A DNA stretch of 64,000 bases from Ruminococcus sp. AF31-8BH (GTDB lineage: Bacteria > Bacillota > Clostridia > Lachnospirales > Lachnospiraceae), in contig NZ_QTVN01000008.1 of assembly GCF_003460605.1 (NCBI RefSeq), positions 169,164-233,163 of the forward strand, read 5' to 3'. A program made the position numbers and the translations under genes. The notes beneath the pieces were generated by a model that saw nothing but the letters and a program-made list of their open reading frames with translations, did no database searches and had not been told where the DNA came from. Below, one piece after another: positions 9,199-18,125 of this stretch (positions are counted from its first letter, which is position 1; every line of letters begins with the position of its first letter).

Positions 9199-11133
9199 AT
9201 GAAAGTAACAGATTATATTGTGGAATTTCTTCAGAGAAAAGGGATTCATGATTTCTTCGGATATCAGGGAACCATGATCGCCCATCTGGTAGATTCCATT
9301 GAGAAAAATCCCAATACCAGAAGTCATTCCAGCTACAATGAGCAGGGCGCTTCTTTTGCTGCCTGCGGATATGCCCAGGCAGGAGAAAAATGTGCCTGCG
9401 CTTATGCCACCAGCGGACCTGGTGCAGTGAATCTGATTTCTGGAATTGCAGACGCATATTTTGATTCCCTTCCGGTGATTTTTCTTACCGGACAGCTGAA
9501 CACCTATGAATACTCCGGAATCCCCAGGCTGAGGCAGCAGGGATTCCAGGAAATCGACATTGTGGCCATGACCAGACCTGTGACCAAATATGCAGTGCAG
9601 ATCCGTGAGGATGAAGATATTGTAAAAGAACTGAACAAAGCATGGCATATTGCGAATACAGGACGAAAGGGACCTGTACTGATTGACCTTCCCATGAACA
9701 TTCAGCGCGGGGATGTGAAGAACCCGGTTTATGAGATGAGCCTGGAAAATATAAACCTGGGTGATGTGAATTCGGAAAAATTAGAGATGGAAGAGCTGGG
9801 CCAGATGGATATGCGCTCAGAAAAAATAGGATCAAAGGAATCTGGGGCGAAAATCGAAAATTCCGGAATTGCAGAGACTGCGTTATTTAATGTATCTGCT
9901 GATGTGAAGGAATGCGCAGCTGCCATCCGCAGTGCCCTTCAGGAAGCGAAGCGCCCGGTAATCATGCTGGGCCACGGCGTCAGCGACAAGGCAGTTCGCG
10001 AAGAACTGTTTGCCCTTGCCCGCCAGTGGAAGATCCCGGTAATCACAAGCGTGCTGGAAATGTCCGCACTATCCTGGGACGATCCGCTGAACTTCGGCTG
10101 TATCGGCGGCGCTTACGGCCACCGCTACGCCAACATGATCGCCAATGCCAAAAGTGACCTTCTGATCTGTCTTGGCATTTCTCTCTGCACCCGCCAGATT
10201 GGCACCAAGGTGCATGAGTTTGCAAAAGGCGCGAAGATTATTCGTGCGGATATTGACTCTTATAATCTGCGGAGAAACATTCACGAAAACGGAACGAACG
10301 AACTGAAATTCTGCGTGGACGCAGCAGATGTGATTCATATGTTAGCTGGTTGGACAGGAAATGAAACAGGCGTTTCAATAAACAGAACTGGTGAGGCAGA
10401 AATTCATAGTTGGAATCTGGCACACCTTGATTTCACAGAATGGCTTTCTGTGTGTACAGACATCCGCAGTTCTTTAAGAGCTGTGGACGACGCAATTCCG
10501 GAACGTTATCCCAACCGTATGATCGCAGATTTAAGTGATCTGCTTGCAGACACTTCCGCAGTAGCAATTGACGTGGGACAGCACATGGTATGGAGCTATC
10601 AGTCCTTCCACAACCAGAAGAACCAGAAGCTTCTTTTCTCCGGCGGACATGGTGCCATGGGCTATGCCCTTCCTGCAGCCATCGGCGCCCATTACGCCAC
10701 TGGAAAGCCAGTAGCCTGCATCTGTGGAGACGGTGCATTCCAGATGAATATTCAGGAATTAGAATGGGTGAAGCGTGAGAATCTTCCTATTACCATGATC
10801 GTAATGAACAACCACGCTCTTGGAATGATCCGCCACCTGCAGCGTGACTACTTTGAGCAGGTATATGCAGACACTGCAGAAGGAACCGGATTCTCTTCCT
10901 GTAACTTTGCAGAAGTAGCCAGAGCATACGGTCTGACCAGTACCTGTATGGAAGCAGAAGCAGTGAAGGATAATGCTGCCGGTTTCTTCTGCAGCACAAT
11001 TGCCCCACGCCTTCTTGAAATCCTTCTGGAGCCTGGAACCTACGCCTACCCAAAAACCTGCCTTGGGGAGCCCATCCACAACCAGCAGCCATACATTCCA
11101 AAGGAGATTTATAACAGACTGATGAGTCTTTAA
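9199..11133 (+). CDS. Thiamine diphosphate-dependent enzyme, acetolactate synthase-like
   Basis: 644 residues with the three domains of the pyruvate-oxidase/acetolactate synthase superfamily: N-terminal Pyr domain with the catalytic Glu in SSYNEQGASFAACGYA, a central domain, and a C-terminal PP domain with the ThDP/Mg motif CGDGAFQMN...VMNN. It is longer than the usual 550-600 residues because of a low-complexity insert around residues 195-235 (many E, S, G, K) and a second one around 385-410. There is no small regulatory subunit nearby, and the setting in a glycan cluster argues against branched-chain amino acid synthesis. It probably makes or cleaves a keto or polyol precursor for the CDP-activated compound; the substrate cannot be read from sequence. 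Confidence 0.82.
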   Translation: MKVTDYIVEFLQRKGIHDFFGYQGTMIAHLVDSIEKNPNTRSHSSYNEQGASFAACGYAQAGEKCACAYATSGPGAVNLISGIADAYFDSLPVIFLTGQLNTYEYSGIPRLRQQGFQEIDIVAMTRPVTKYAVQIREDEDIVKELNKAWHIANTGRKGPVLIDLPMNIQRGDVKNPVYEMSLENINLGDVNSEKLEMEELGQMDMRSEKIGSKESGAKIENSGIAETALFNVSADVKECAAAIRSALQEAKRPVIMLGHGVSDKAVREELFALARQWKIPVITSVLEMSALSWDDPLNFGCIGGAYGHRYANMIANAKSDLLICLGISLCTRQIGTKVHEFAKGAKIIRADIDSYNLRRNIHENGTNELKFCVDAADVIHMLAGWTGNETGVSINRTGEAEIHSWNLAHLDFTEWLSVCTDIRSSLRAVDDAIPERYPNRMIADLSDLLADTSAVAIDVGQHMVWSYQSFHNQKNQKLLFSGGHGAMGYALPAAIGAHYATGKPVACICGDGAFQMNIQELEWVKRENLPITMIVMNNHALGMIRHLQRDYFEQVYADTAEGTGFSSCNFAEVARAYGLTSTCMEAEAVKDNAAGFFCSTIAPRLLEILLEPGTYAYPKTCLGEPIHNQQPYIPKEIYNRLMSL

Positions 11134-11150
11134 AGAAAGGACACGCTTTC

Positions 11151-11888
11151 ATGAGTAAAGTCACCATAATCACCGGCGGCACATCCGGAATTGGCAGGGG
11201 GATCGCGGAGAAGATCCTGGCCAATTCGGGAGCCGATGATATTCTATACGTAAGCTTCGGGCACAATCAGAAACAAGCCGAAGAATTTCTCCATGCCCAG
11301 TCCGAAGCTGACCAGAAGAAACTCCGTCTGATCCAGGCCGACATGTCCTCCTATGATCAGATGATGAACTTTGTCACCCGGATCAAAAAAGAAACCGACC
11401 ACGTAGACTGGCTGGTAAATAACGTGGGCATCAGCACCTATGCCAAATACGAAGACTACACCTTCGAAGAATGGAGCAAAATCGTAAACACCAACCTGTC
11501 CGTCCCTGTATTTCTGGTAAAAGAACTCCGCCCCATCATAAGAGAAGGCGGCAGTATCCTGTTCACAGGCTCCTACGCCGGACAGCAGGCTTACTCCTCC
11601 TCTCTGGTCTACGGAGTAACCAAATCCGCCATCCATTTTCTTACCAAATCCCTGGTCAAAGAACTGGAACCCAAGCAGATCCGCGTAAACGCCATCGCCC
11701 CCGGCTTCATTGAAACCAGCTGGCACAAAAACCGCACCCCGGAAAGCTATGAGCGGATCAACCGCAAAATTGCTCTCCACCGCTTCGGCGAAATCTCCGA
11801 AGTAGCAGATATGGCATACGAAATTTTGAAAAATGGATACATGAACGGCAGCATCGTAGATATTCATGGCGGATATGACTATTTTTAA
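11151..11888 (+). CDS. Short-chain dehydrogenase/reductase
   Basis: 245 residues, classical SDR. The cofactor loop is TGGTSGIGRGI, the NNVG motif follows (LVNNVGIS), the catalytic Ser lies in ILFTGSYAG and the YxxxK pair is YGVTKSAI. It ends with NGSIVDIHGGYDYF, as usual for the family. Last gene of the five-gene cluster that starts at 3945, with only 17 bases after the ThDP enzyme. A likely role is the NAD(P)H-dependent reduction of a carbonyl made by the ThDP enzyme. Substrate unknown. Confidence 0.9.
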   Translation: MSKVTIITGGTSGIGRGIAEKILANSGADDILYVSFGHNQKQAEEFLHAQSEADQKKLRLIQADMSSYDQMMNFVTRIKKETDHVDWLVNNVGISTYAKYEDYTFEEWSKIVNTNLSVPVFLVKELRPIIREGGSILFTGSYAGQQAYSSSLVYGVTKSAIHFLTKSLVKELEPKQIRVNAIAPGFIETSWHKNRTPESYERINRKIALHRFGEISEVADMAYEILKNGYMNGSIVDIHGGYDYF

Positions 11889-11951
11889 TTGATTTTAAAA
11901 CAATGATGTGATAAAGTGTTACCATTGCCGTTTGAAAGAGAGGACAAAACA

Positions 11952-13250
11952 TTGCTGAAAAGTGATGAAAAATATCAGGATTATGTAAAAATCCTGGAAG
12001 AAGAACTGATTCCCGCAATGGGCTGCACGGAACCAATCGCCATCGCCTACGCAGGAGCAGTGGCAAGAGAAACTCTTGGCTGTTTGCCCGATGAGATGGA
12101 CATCCAGGTAAGCGGGAACATTATCAAGAACGTAAAAAGCGTAATCGTTCCAAACACAGGCGGAATGCGCGGAATCGCAGCTGCACTGTGTGCAGGTGTG
12201 ATCGCAGGAGACGCGCAGGCTCTTCTGGAAGTAATCGCCGGGGTAACACCAGCACAGAAAGAAGAAATCAAGACGTACATGGATCAGGTAAAGCTGAAAA
12301 TCACGCCAGCATCCTCCGGGCATGTGTTTGAAATTGATGTGACCGTTTCCGGCAGGAACGGAAATGCCCGCGTGCGGATCATAGACAATCACACCAACAT
12401 TATTCTTGTAGAGAAAAACGGACAGCCCATTTTCACAAAAGACGTCTGTTCAGAAGAGAAAGAAATTAAAACGGATCATTCTGTATTAAATATAGAAGAC
12501 ATCATTGATTTCGCCAACACAGTAGATGTGGAAGATGTGCGGGAAGTTCTGGAACGCCAGATCCGCTACAACATGGCCATTTCCGAGGAAGGCCTGCGCG
12601 GCAATTACGGTGCCAATATCGGAAAAGTGCTTCTGCACACCTACGGCGATAACATCAAGATCCGCGCCAGAGCCAAGGCGGCAGCAGGCTCAGATGCCAG
12701 AATGAATGGCTGTGAGCTTCCGGTAGTGATCAATTCGGGAAGCGGCAATCAGGGAATGACCGCCAGCATTCCGGTTATTGAATTTGCAAAGGAACTGCAG
12801 GTTTCCCATGACAAAATGCTCCGTGCCCTGGTGCTGTCCAATCTTGTGACCATTCACCTGAAAACCGGAATTGGAACCCTTTCCGCTTACTGCGGTGCGG
12901 TAAGTGCAGGCTGCGGAAGCGGTGCCGGAATTGCTTATCTTTACGGCGGGGACTATAAAGTTATCGCCCACACCATCGTCAATTCCCTGGCAATCGTTTC
13001 CGGAATCATCTGCGACGGAGCCAAGGCATCCTGTGCAGCCAAAATTTCCGCAGCTGTGGATGCTGGAATCATGGGCTATGAAATGTACATACAGGGACAG
13101 CAGTTTTATGGCGGGGACGGAATCGTCACCCACGGCGTAGAAAATACCATCCGGAATGTAGGTCAGCTTGCAAAAGAAGGAATGTGCGAGACGGACAAGG
13201 AAATCATCCGGATCATGGTTGGAAAAGGAGATGAGATGAAAGCATTATGA
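11952..13250 (+). CDS. cyuA: L-cysteine desulfidase family (CyuA/YhaM, UPF0597)
   Basis: About 432 residues with the family opening EEELIPAMGCTEPIAIAYAGAVARE and a later GAVSAGCGSGAGIAYLYGG; the conserved cysteines in these segments and in CDGAKASCAAKIS fit the oxygen-sensitive iron-sulfur enzyme that splits cysteine to pyruvate, ammonia and sulfide. I prefer the TTG at 11952 because GAGAGGA lies eight bases upstream and family members begin near here; a GTG at 11916 in the same frame lacks a good ribosome binding site. The stop codon overlaps the start of the next gene (ATGA), so the transporter that follows is translationally coupled to this enzyme. Confidence 0.88.
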   Translation: MLKSDEKYQDYVKILEEELIPAMGCTEPIAIAYAGAVARETLGCLPDEMDIQVSGNIIKNVKSVIVPNTGGMRGIAAALCAGVIAGDAQALLEVIAGVTPAQKEEIKTYMDQVKLKITPASSGHVFEIDVTVSGRNGNARVRIIDNHTNIILVEKNGQPIFTKDVCSEEKEIKTDHSVLNIEDIIDFANTVDVEDVREVLERQIRYNMAISEEGLRGNYGANIGKVLLHTYGDNIKIRARAKAAAGSDARMNGCELPVVINSGSGNQGMTASIPVIEFAKELQVSHDKMLRALVLSNLVTIHLKTGIGTLSAYCGAVSAGCGSGAGIAYLYGGDYKVIAHTIVNSLAIVSGIICDGAKASCAAKISAAVDAGIMGYEMYIQGQQFYGGDGIVTHGVENTIRNVGQLAKEGMCETDKEIIRIMVGKGDEMKAL

Positions 13251-14203
13251 GATTGAAATACATATTAAAAAGAATACTGATCGCCATTCCCACTTTTTTC
13301 GGAATCACCATACTGGCGTATTTCATTCTGAACCTTGCACCAGGTTCTCCGTTGGATGCACTTCTGGCGGACCCGGGAATCACTCCCGCAGAGCTGGAGC
13401 GTAAACGTGTGGCACTGGGACTGGATCAGCCGGTGATCGTTCAGTATTTTACATGGCTGAAACAGCTGCTTACAGGAAATCTTGGATTTTCCTACAGTAC
13501 ACAAAGGCCGGTTGCCACAATGATCCTGGAGAGACTTCCAGCCACTGCAATCCTGGCTGCAAGCTCTATTCTGCTTTCTTTGGTGGTATCGATTCCTCTT
13601 GGAATTTTTGCGGCATCCAAGCCGAACTCAAAAAGAGATTATTTCTCCGGCGGACTTTCCATGCTGATGATGGCAACGCCCAACTTCTTTGTTGGTCTGG
13701 TATTTATTTACCTGTTTGCTATTGTATTCCAGATTCTGCCATCTGGCGGAATGTACAGTTCCAGCGGAGCACGTACCTTTGGAGATCTGATGAAGCATAT
13801 GATCCTGCCATGCCTGGTGCTTTCCTTCCAGCAGATCGGAGGCTGGGTAAGGCATATGCGAAGCAGTATGCTTGAGGTTATGCAGGACGATTACATCCGT
13901 ACCGCCAAGTCCAAAGGTCTTGGAAAATGGAAGGTAATCATGAAGCACGCCCTGAAAAACGCCCTCACTCCGGTTGTTACAGTAGTAGGCATGTCCATTC
14001 CTTCTATTGTAGGAGGAGCAGTCGTAACGGAGCAGGTTTTCGGCTGGCCAGGAATCGGTTCCCTTATGGTAACTGCCATCAACGGAAGAGATTATCCGGT
14101 TATTATGGGTGTTACCGTTATGATTGCGGCGGCAGTTCTGATCGCAAACATTCTTACTGATGTGGCGTACGGCATCCTGGATCCGCGAATCAGCTATAAA
14201 TAA
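13247..14203 (+). CDS. Peptide-type ABC transporter permease (DppB/OppB family)
   Basis: 318 residues, six membrane segments, opening MRLKYILKRILIAIPTFFGITILAYFILNLAPG, the classic DppB start. The EAA loop is DYIRTAKSKGLGKWKVIMKHALKNAL. It overlaps cyuA by four bases. With the next permease, a binding protein and two ATPases it completes a peptide/nickel-type importer. Coupling to cyuA suggests import of cysteine-containing peptides or a related sulfur compound; this is inference. Confidence 0.94.
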   Translation: MRLKYILKRILIAIPTFFGITILAYFILNLAPGSPLDALLADPGITPAELERKRVALGLDQPVIVQYFTWLKQLLTGNLGFSYSTQRPVATMILERLPATAILAASSILLSLVVSIPLGIFAASKPNSKRDYFSGGLSMLMMATPNFFVGLVFIYLFAIVFQILPSGGMYSSSGARTFGDLMKHMILPCLVLSFQQIGGWVRHMRSSMLEVMQDDYIRTAKSKGLGKWKVIMKHALKNALTPVVTVVGMSIPSIVGGAVVTEQVFGWPGIGSLMVTAINGRDYPVIMGVTVMIAAAVLIANILTDVAYGILDPRISYK

Positions 14204-14223
14204 GGGAGGATAGAAGAAAAGAA

Positions 14224-15093
14224 ATGAAAAAACAGAAAAACGAAAATGTAAGCTATCTTTCCGAGGTACTTGATAAACTGAAAGAACATAAAATGGCTAT
14301 GGCAGGTCTGGTGGTTCTCATTCTGGAGATTTTGATGGTGGTTTTTCTCCCCATTATCTTGAACCTGGATCCCTACACATCTGACTATACCGCCTTTTCC
14401 GCGGTACCAAGCGGGGCACATATTCTGGGAACAGATGCTATTGGCCGAGATGTTTTTGCCCGTCTGATGTATGGCGGAAGAACCTCTCTGCTGGTTGGTT
14501 TTGTTTCCACGCTGATCAGCTGTGCCATCGGCGTTCCCCTTGGACTGGTGGCTGGTTATGCGAGAGGAAAGGCAGAAGCAATTATTATGCGAATTGCAGA
14601 TATTTTCATGTCTTTCCCGTCAATTGTATTGATCCTGGTACTGGTTGCAGTTCTGGGACCATCTGTGTGGTCTGTAACCTGCGTAATTGGTGTTCTGGGA
14701 TGGACACAGTTTGCCAGACTGATCTATGCTAATGTACTTTCTGTATCGGAAAAAGAATACGTGGAATCTGCAAGAGCAATTGGAACTTCTAATTTCAAAA
14801 TCGTGACAAAGTATGTTCTTCCAAACTCCTTTGCTCCGATTCTGATCGCGATCACATTCCAGATGGCAAGCGCCATCCTTTCCGAATCATCCTTAAGCTT
14901 CCTGGGAATGGGCGTGCAGCCGCCGGGAGCAAGCTGGGGAAATATGCTCTATGACGCACAGTCCATCACTGTGCTTTCCCAGAAGTTATGGATCTGGCTC
15001 CCGCCGGGACTTGCCCTTCTGATCACAGTACTGAGCATTAACTTCCTGGGTGACGGTATCCGCGATGCCCTGGACCCGAAGATCAAGCTGTAA
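14224..15093 (+). CDS. Peptide-type ABC transporter permease (DppC/OppC family)
   Basis: 289 residues. The N-terminal OppC region (LKEHKMAMAGLVVLILEI) is followed by HILGTDAIGRDVFARLMYGGRTSLLVG, the DppC/OppC signature, and an EAA loop (EYVESARAIGTSNFKIVTKYVLPN). Twenty bases after the DppB-type gene with GGGAGGATAG as ribosome binding site. A full-length MITE-like element lies between this gene and the binding-protein gene. Confidence 0.94.
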   Translation: MKKQKNENVSYLSEVLDKLKEHKMAMAGLVVLILEILMVVFLPIILNLDPYTSDYTAFSAVPSGAHILGTDAIGRDVFARLMYGGRTSLLVGFVSTLISCAIGVPLGLVAGYARGKAEAIIMRIADIFMSFPSIVLILVLVAVLGPSVWSVTCVIGVLGWTQFARLIYANVLSVSEKEYVESARAIGTSNFKIVTKYVLPNSFAPILIAITFQMASAILSESSLSFLGMGVQPPGASWGNMLYDAQSITVLSQKLWIWLPPGLALLITVLSINFLGDGIRDALDPKIKL

Positions 15094-15154
15094 TATAGTT
15101 TACAGGTGACACCTTATGAAATAAAAGTAAGCTGTCATGGGCTTATGGCACATT

Positions 15155-15316
15155 AGAGCCTGTTTAAAAAATCATTCCTGCAATCTGCACGCCCCACTTT
15201 GTGGTATATTTCACCCGAATTCGGTTGTCGTAGCACGCTACGACGCCCTCATCCGGGTAAAATCTCCCACAAATTGTGACGCACATCTTGCAGAAAGCCT
15301 TTTTCAAACATGCTCT
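15155..15316. mobile_element. MITE-like element, full-length copy 1 (162 bp)
   Basis: It is about 93 percent identical by eye to the element at 49024-49185, with exactly the same length. Ends are imperfect inverted repeats: AGAGCCTGTTTAAAAAA at the left and the complement of AGAGCATGTTTGAAAAA at the right. The interior contains CCGAATTCGG and the hairpin GTCGTAG-CACG-CTACGAC, and larger arms (TTTGTGG/CCACAAA, ACCCG/CGGGT) let the whole element fold into one long hairpin. No coding capacity. It separates the permease genes from the binding-protein gene in one operon; a TATAAT (15329-15334) begins 13 bases beyond its right end. Confidence 0.85.
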
Positions 15317-15416
15317 GGCAGAGACTTTTATAATACATATGCCGGGGAAAAACAGTTGCTGAACGCAATGCGGACAGCGGCAGAAGCCCTGACTGAAGGA
15401 AAAAAGGAGGAAACAT

Positions 15417-16997
15417 ATGAAACTCAACATGAAAAAAGCGGCAGCTCTTCTTCTTGCTGGAAGCATGGTTGCAGCTTATGCCGTTCCGGCAGCAGCTGAG
15501 ACAGAAGAAAAAGTGGTAACTGCAGCAATGGATCAGGCATGGGACACCATGATGCCAATGAACACCACCAGCAACTACACACGTTTTATCTGCGACCAGA
15601 TCTATGACCGTCTGACACAGACAAACGCAGACGGTACCATCGAAGGACGTCTTGCTGAGTCCTGGACAGTCAACGATGCCAGCGATGCAGTTACATTCAA
15701 GCTTCACGAGGACGCAGTTTGGTCTGACGGTGAGCCTGTAACAGCAGACGACGTTGTATTCAGCTATCAGATGTACTCAGATCCGTCTGTAGACGCAAAG
15801 AGCCGTTATCATCTGGAATATATCGCAGGTGTAGATGAGTCCGGAGCCGAGCTTTCCGAGGATTCTATTGAAGTAACTGCAGATAGCGAATACGAAGTAA
15901 CCTTCAAATTAAAAGAGGCTATGTACCCGGATACCTTCCTTCAGGATATAGACACTGTTTTCATCATTCCGAAGCATGTGTTTGAGGGTAAAACAGCAGA
16001 AGAGATCAATGCTCCTGATCTTTGGGCAAACCCGGTTGGCTCCGGTCCATTTATCTATGACAGTGAGATTAACGGCGAGCGTATGGAGTTTACAAAGAAT
16101 GAAAATTATTATCTTGGAGCTCCGAATATTGATCGTCTTATTATCCGTGTGGTACCGTCTGCAAACGTTCTTTCCGGTCTTATGAACGGTGAGCTTGACA
16201 TGATTGGATTTGGTTCCGTACTGACAGATGACTGGGAAACAGCCAAATCCCAGGATAATCTGGTAACAGAGTCTATTCCTACCACTTCATATTCTACCTT
16301 GATCTTCAATACTCAGAAGGAATATCTGACTCAGGAAGTTCGTCAGGCACTGAATATGGCAATTAACCGTGATGTACTGGTAAATGGTCTTCTTATGGGT
16401 GAGGGAACTCCGATCATGACTCCGATCGCTCCGGTAAGCCCATATTATAATGATAAAGTACAGGTTCAGTACGATCCTGAAAAAGCAAAAGAAATGCTTG
16501 CAGAGGCTGGTTTCCCGGCAGGACAGACACTGAAATTCTTCATTTCCTCCGGAAGCAGCATCACAGAGAGATGTGCAGCCCTGATCGTACAGGATTTCGC
16601 AAACGTAGGTGTGCAGGTACAGATTGAGCAGATGGACTTTGCAACACTGATGAGTCGCATGTTAGACGGCGAGCATGATCTTGGAATTATCGGTTCCGGC
16701 GGAACTCTGGATCCAAGTGAAAGCCGTGAGATGATCTATCCGGGAAGCTCCTGCAACTTCTGCCAGCTTCAGGACACAGAGCTTTCAGATCTTATCGACA
16801 AGGGAAATGCTGAGCTTACTTTCGAAGCAAGAAAACCATACTTTGACGAGTATCAGGAAAAAGTTGTGGAAAAAGCAGCTATGGGATACTTATATACAAA
16901 GAACCTTCTCACTGCCTACAATAAGAGCATGAAGAACCTGAATGTTGCAGACTTCAACGGACTGAACTGGTCTTCCTGGGAGTGGGATAAAGAATAA
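15417..16997 (+). CDS. Peptide-type ABC transporter substrate-binding protein (family 5)
   Basis: 526 residues. An N-terminal signal peptide (MKLNMKKAAALLLAGSMVAAYAVPAAAETEE) is followed by the SBP_bac_5 fold with RLAESWTVNDASDAVTFKLHEDAVWSDGEPVTADDVVFSY, the typical signature. The ribosome binding site is AAGGAGG. Unusually for a Gram-positive binding protein there is no lipobox cysteine in the signal region; cleavage after AAA by signal peptidase I is predicted, so there is no evident membrane anchor. Part of the transporter coupled to cyuA. Confidence 0.93.
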   Translation: MKLNMKKAAALLLAGSMVAAYAVPAAAETEEKVVTAAMDQAWDTMMPMNTTSNYTRFICDQIYDRLTQTNADGTIEGRLAESWTVNDASDAVTFKLHEDAVWSDGEPVTADDVVFSYQMYSDPSVDAKSRYHLEYIAGVDESGAELSEDSIEVTADSEYEVTFKLKEAMYPDTFLQDIDTVFIIPKHVFEGKTAEEINAPDLWANPVGSGPFIYDSEINGERMEFTKNENYYLGAPNIDRLIIRVVPSANVLSGLMNGELDMIGFGSVLTDDWETAKSQDNLVTESIPTTSYSTLIFNTQKEYLTQEVRQALNMAINRDVLVNGLLMGEGTPIMTPIAPVSPYYNDKVQVQYDPEKAKEMLAEAGFPAGQTLKFFISSGSSITERCAALIVQDFANVGVQVQIEQMDFATLMSRMLDGEHDLGIIGSGGTLDPSESREMIYPGSSCNFCQLQDTELSDLIDKGNAELTFEARKPYFDEYQEKVVEKAAMGYLYTKNLLTAYNKSMKNLNVADFNGLNWSSWEWDKE

Positions 16998-17014
16998 GAA
17001 ACAGGGGAAAAGGA

Positions 17015-17035
17015 CATAAGCCTTTATGGCTTATG
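17015..17035 (+). terminator. Hairpin after the binding-protein gene
   Basis: CATAAGCC, a five-base loop, GGCTTATG. A perfect eight-base stem 17 bases past the binding-protein stop, without a T-run, immediately followed by a much longer hairpin. More likely an mRNA end-protection or processing structure than a terminator. Confidence 0.5.
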
Positions 17036-17107
17036 TTCCTGAAACCCGCCAGGCGTGAGAATGTGGCGGCTGAAAAGGTGATTCTCATATCTGGCGGATT
17101 TCAGGAA
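17036..17107 (+). promoter_or_regulatory. Long nested intergenic hairpin between binding protein and ATPase genes
   Basis: The outer arms are TTCCTGAAACCCGCCAG and its complement with one mismatch (17 bases), and an inner arm pair TGAGAAT/ATTCTCA sits inside. There is no T-run after it. Placed between the binding-protein gene and the ATPase gene of one operon, it fits an element that stabilises the upstream mRNA or slows read-through, so that more binding protein than ATPase is made. Confidence 0.6.
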
Positions 17108-17156
17108 CAGAAAAGTGATGGTTCACTTACAGTAATAAGAAAAAAGGAGTACAACT

Positions 17157-18125
17157 ATGGCATCTTTGCTTTCCGTAGAGAATTTACAGGTACAGTTTCA
17201 AACCAAAAAAGGCATTAATACAGCCGTTGACGGCGTAAGCTTTTCCATAGAAAAAGGCAGAATCCTTGGAATCGTAGGAGAATCCGGCTGCGGCAAAAGC
17301 GTTACCTCCATGTCCATTCTTCAGCTTCTTGGCAGCAACGCCCGGATTTCCGGCGGCAGCATTAAGCTGGATGGAAAGGAACTGGTAGGGCTTCCGGAGA
17401 AGGAAATGTGTAAGATCCGGGGAAATGATATTGCAATGATCTTCCAGGATCCTATGACAGCCCTGAATCCTACCCTGACCATTGGAAACCAGCTGATGGA
17501 GCCGATCATGCTTCACCAGAACTGCAATAAAAAGGAAGCCTGGACAAGGGCTGTGGATGTTCTGAAACGTGTTGGGATCGCAGCACCGGAGAAACGAATG
17601 AAGGAATATCCTCATCAGCTTTCCGGAGGTATGCGCCAGAGAGTCATGATCGCCATGGCTGTTTCCTGCGAGCCGCGCCTTCTGATCGCGGACGAGCCCA
17701 CCACAGCGCTGGACGTAACCATCCAGGCACAGATCCTGGAGCTGATGTGCGAGCTCCGGGAAAAAATGGGAACCGCGATCATGCTCATCACCCACGATAT
17801 GGGCGTAGTTGCAGAGACTGCGGATGATGTGCTTGTGCTTTATGCAGGCAAGGCTGTGGAATACGGCAGCATTGAGGATATTTTTGAAAGACCGAAGCAT
17901 CCCTACACACAGGGACTTCTGAATTCCATTCCAAGACTTGACGAGGATGTGGAAATGCTGAATACCATCGAGGGTACCGTGCCTGCACCGGATGCCATGC
18001 CGTCCGGCTGCAGATTTGCTCCCAGATGTCCTTATGGAAATCCGCGCTGCATGACAGAAAAACCTGGCGTTTACCACGCAGAGAATTCTCTGGTAAGCTG
18101 CTTCAGATACGAGGGTGAGAAATAA
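17157..18125 (+). CDS. Peptide-type ABC transporter ATPase (DppD/OppD family)
   Basis: 322 residues. Walker [12 protein letters not shown] signature [14 protein letters not shown], Walker [14 protein letters not shown] and switch His in LITHDMG are all intact. The C-terminal oligopeptide-transporter extension has the four-cysteine motif ([22 protein letters not shown], then a later C), seen in OppD/DppD and known to hold an iron-sulfur cluster in some members. The stop overlaps the start of the next ATPase gene by one base. Confidence 0.95.
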   Translation: MASLLSVENLQVQFQTKKGINTAVDGVSFSIEKGRILGIVGESGCGKSVTSMSILQLLGSNARISGGSIKLDGKELVGLPEKEMCKIRGNDIAMIFQDPMTALNPTLTIGNQLMEPIMLHQNCNKKEAWTRAVDVLKRVGIAAPEKRMKEYPHQLSGGMRQRVMIAMAVSCEPRLLIADEPTTALDVTIQAQILELMCELREKMGTAIMLITHDMGVVAETADDVLVLYAGKAVEYGSIEDIFERPKHPYTQGLLNSIPRLDEDVEMLNTIEGTVPAPDAMPSGCRFAPRCPYGNPRCMTEKPGVYHAENSLVSCFRYEGEK

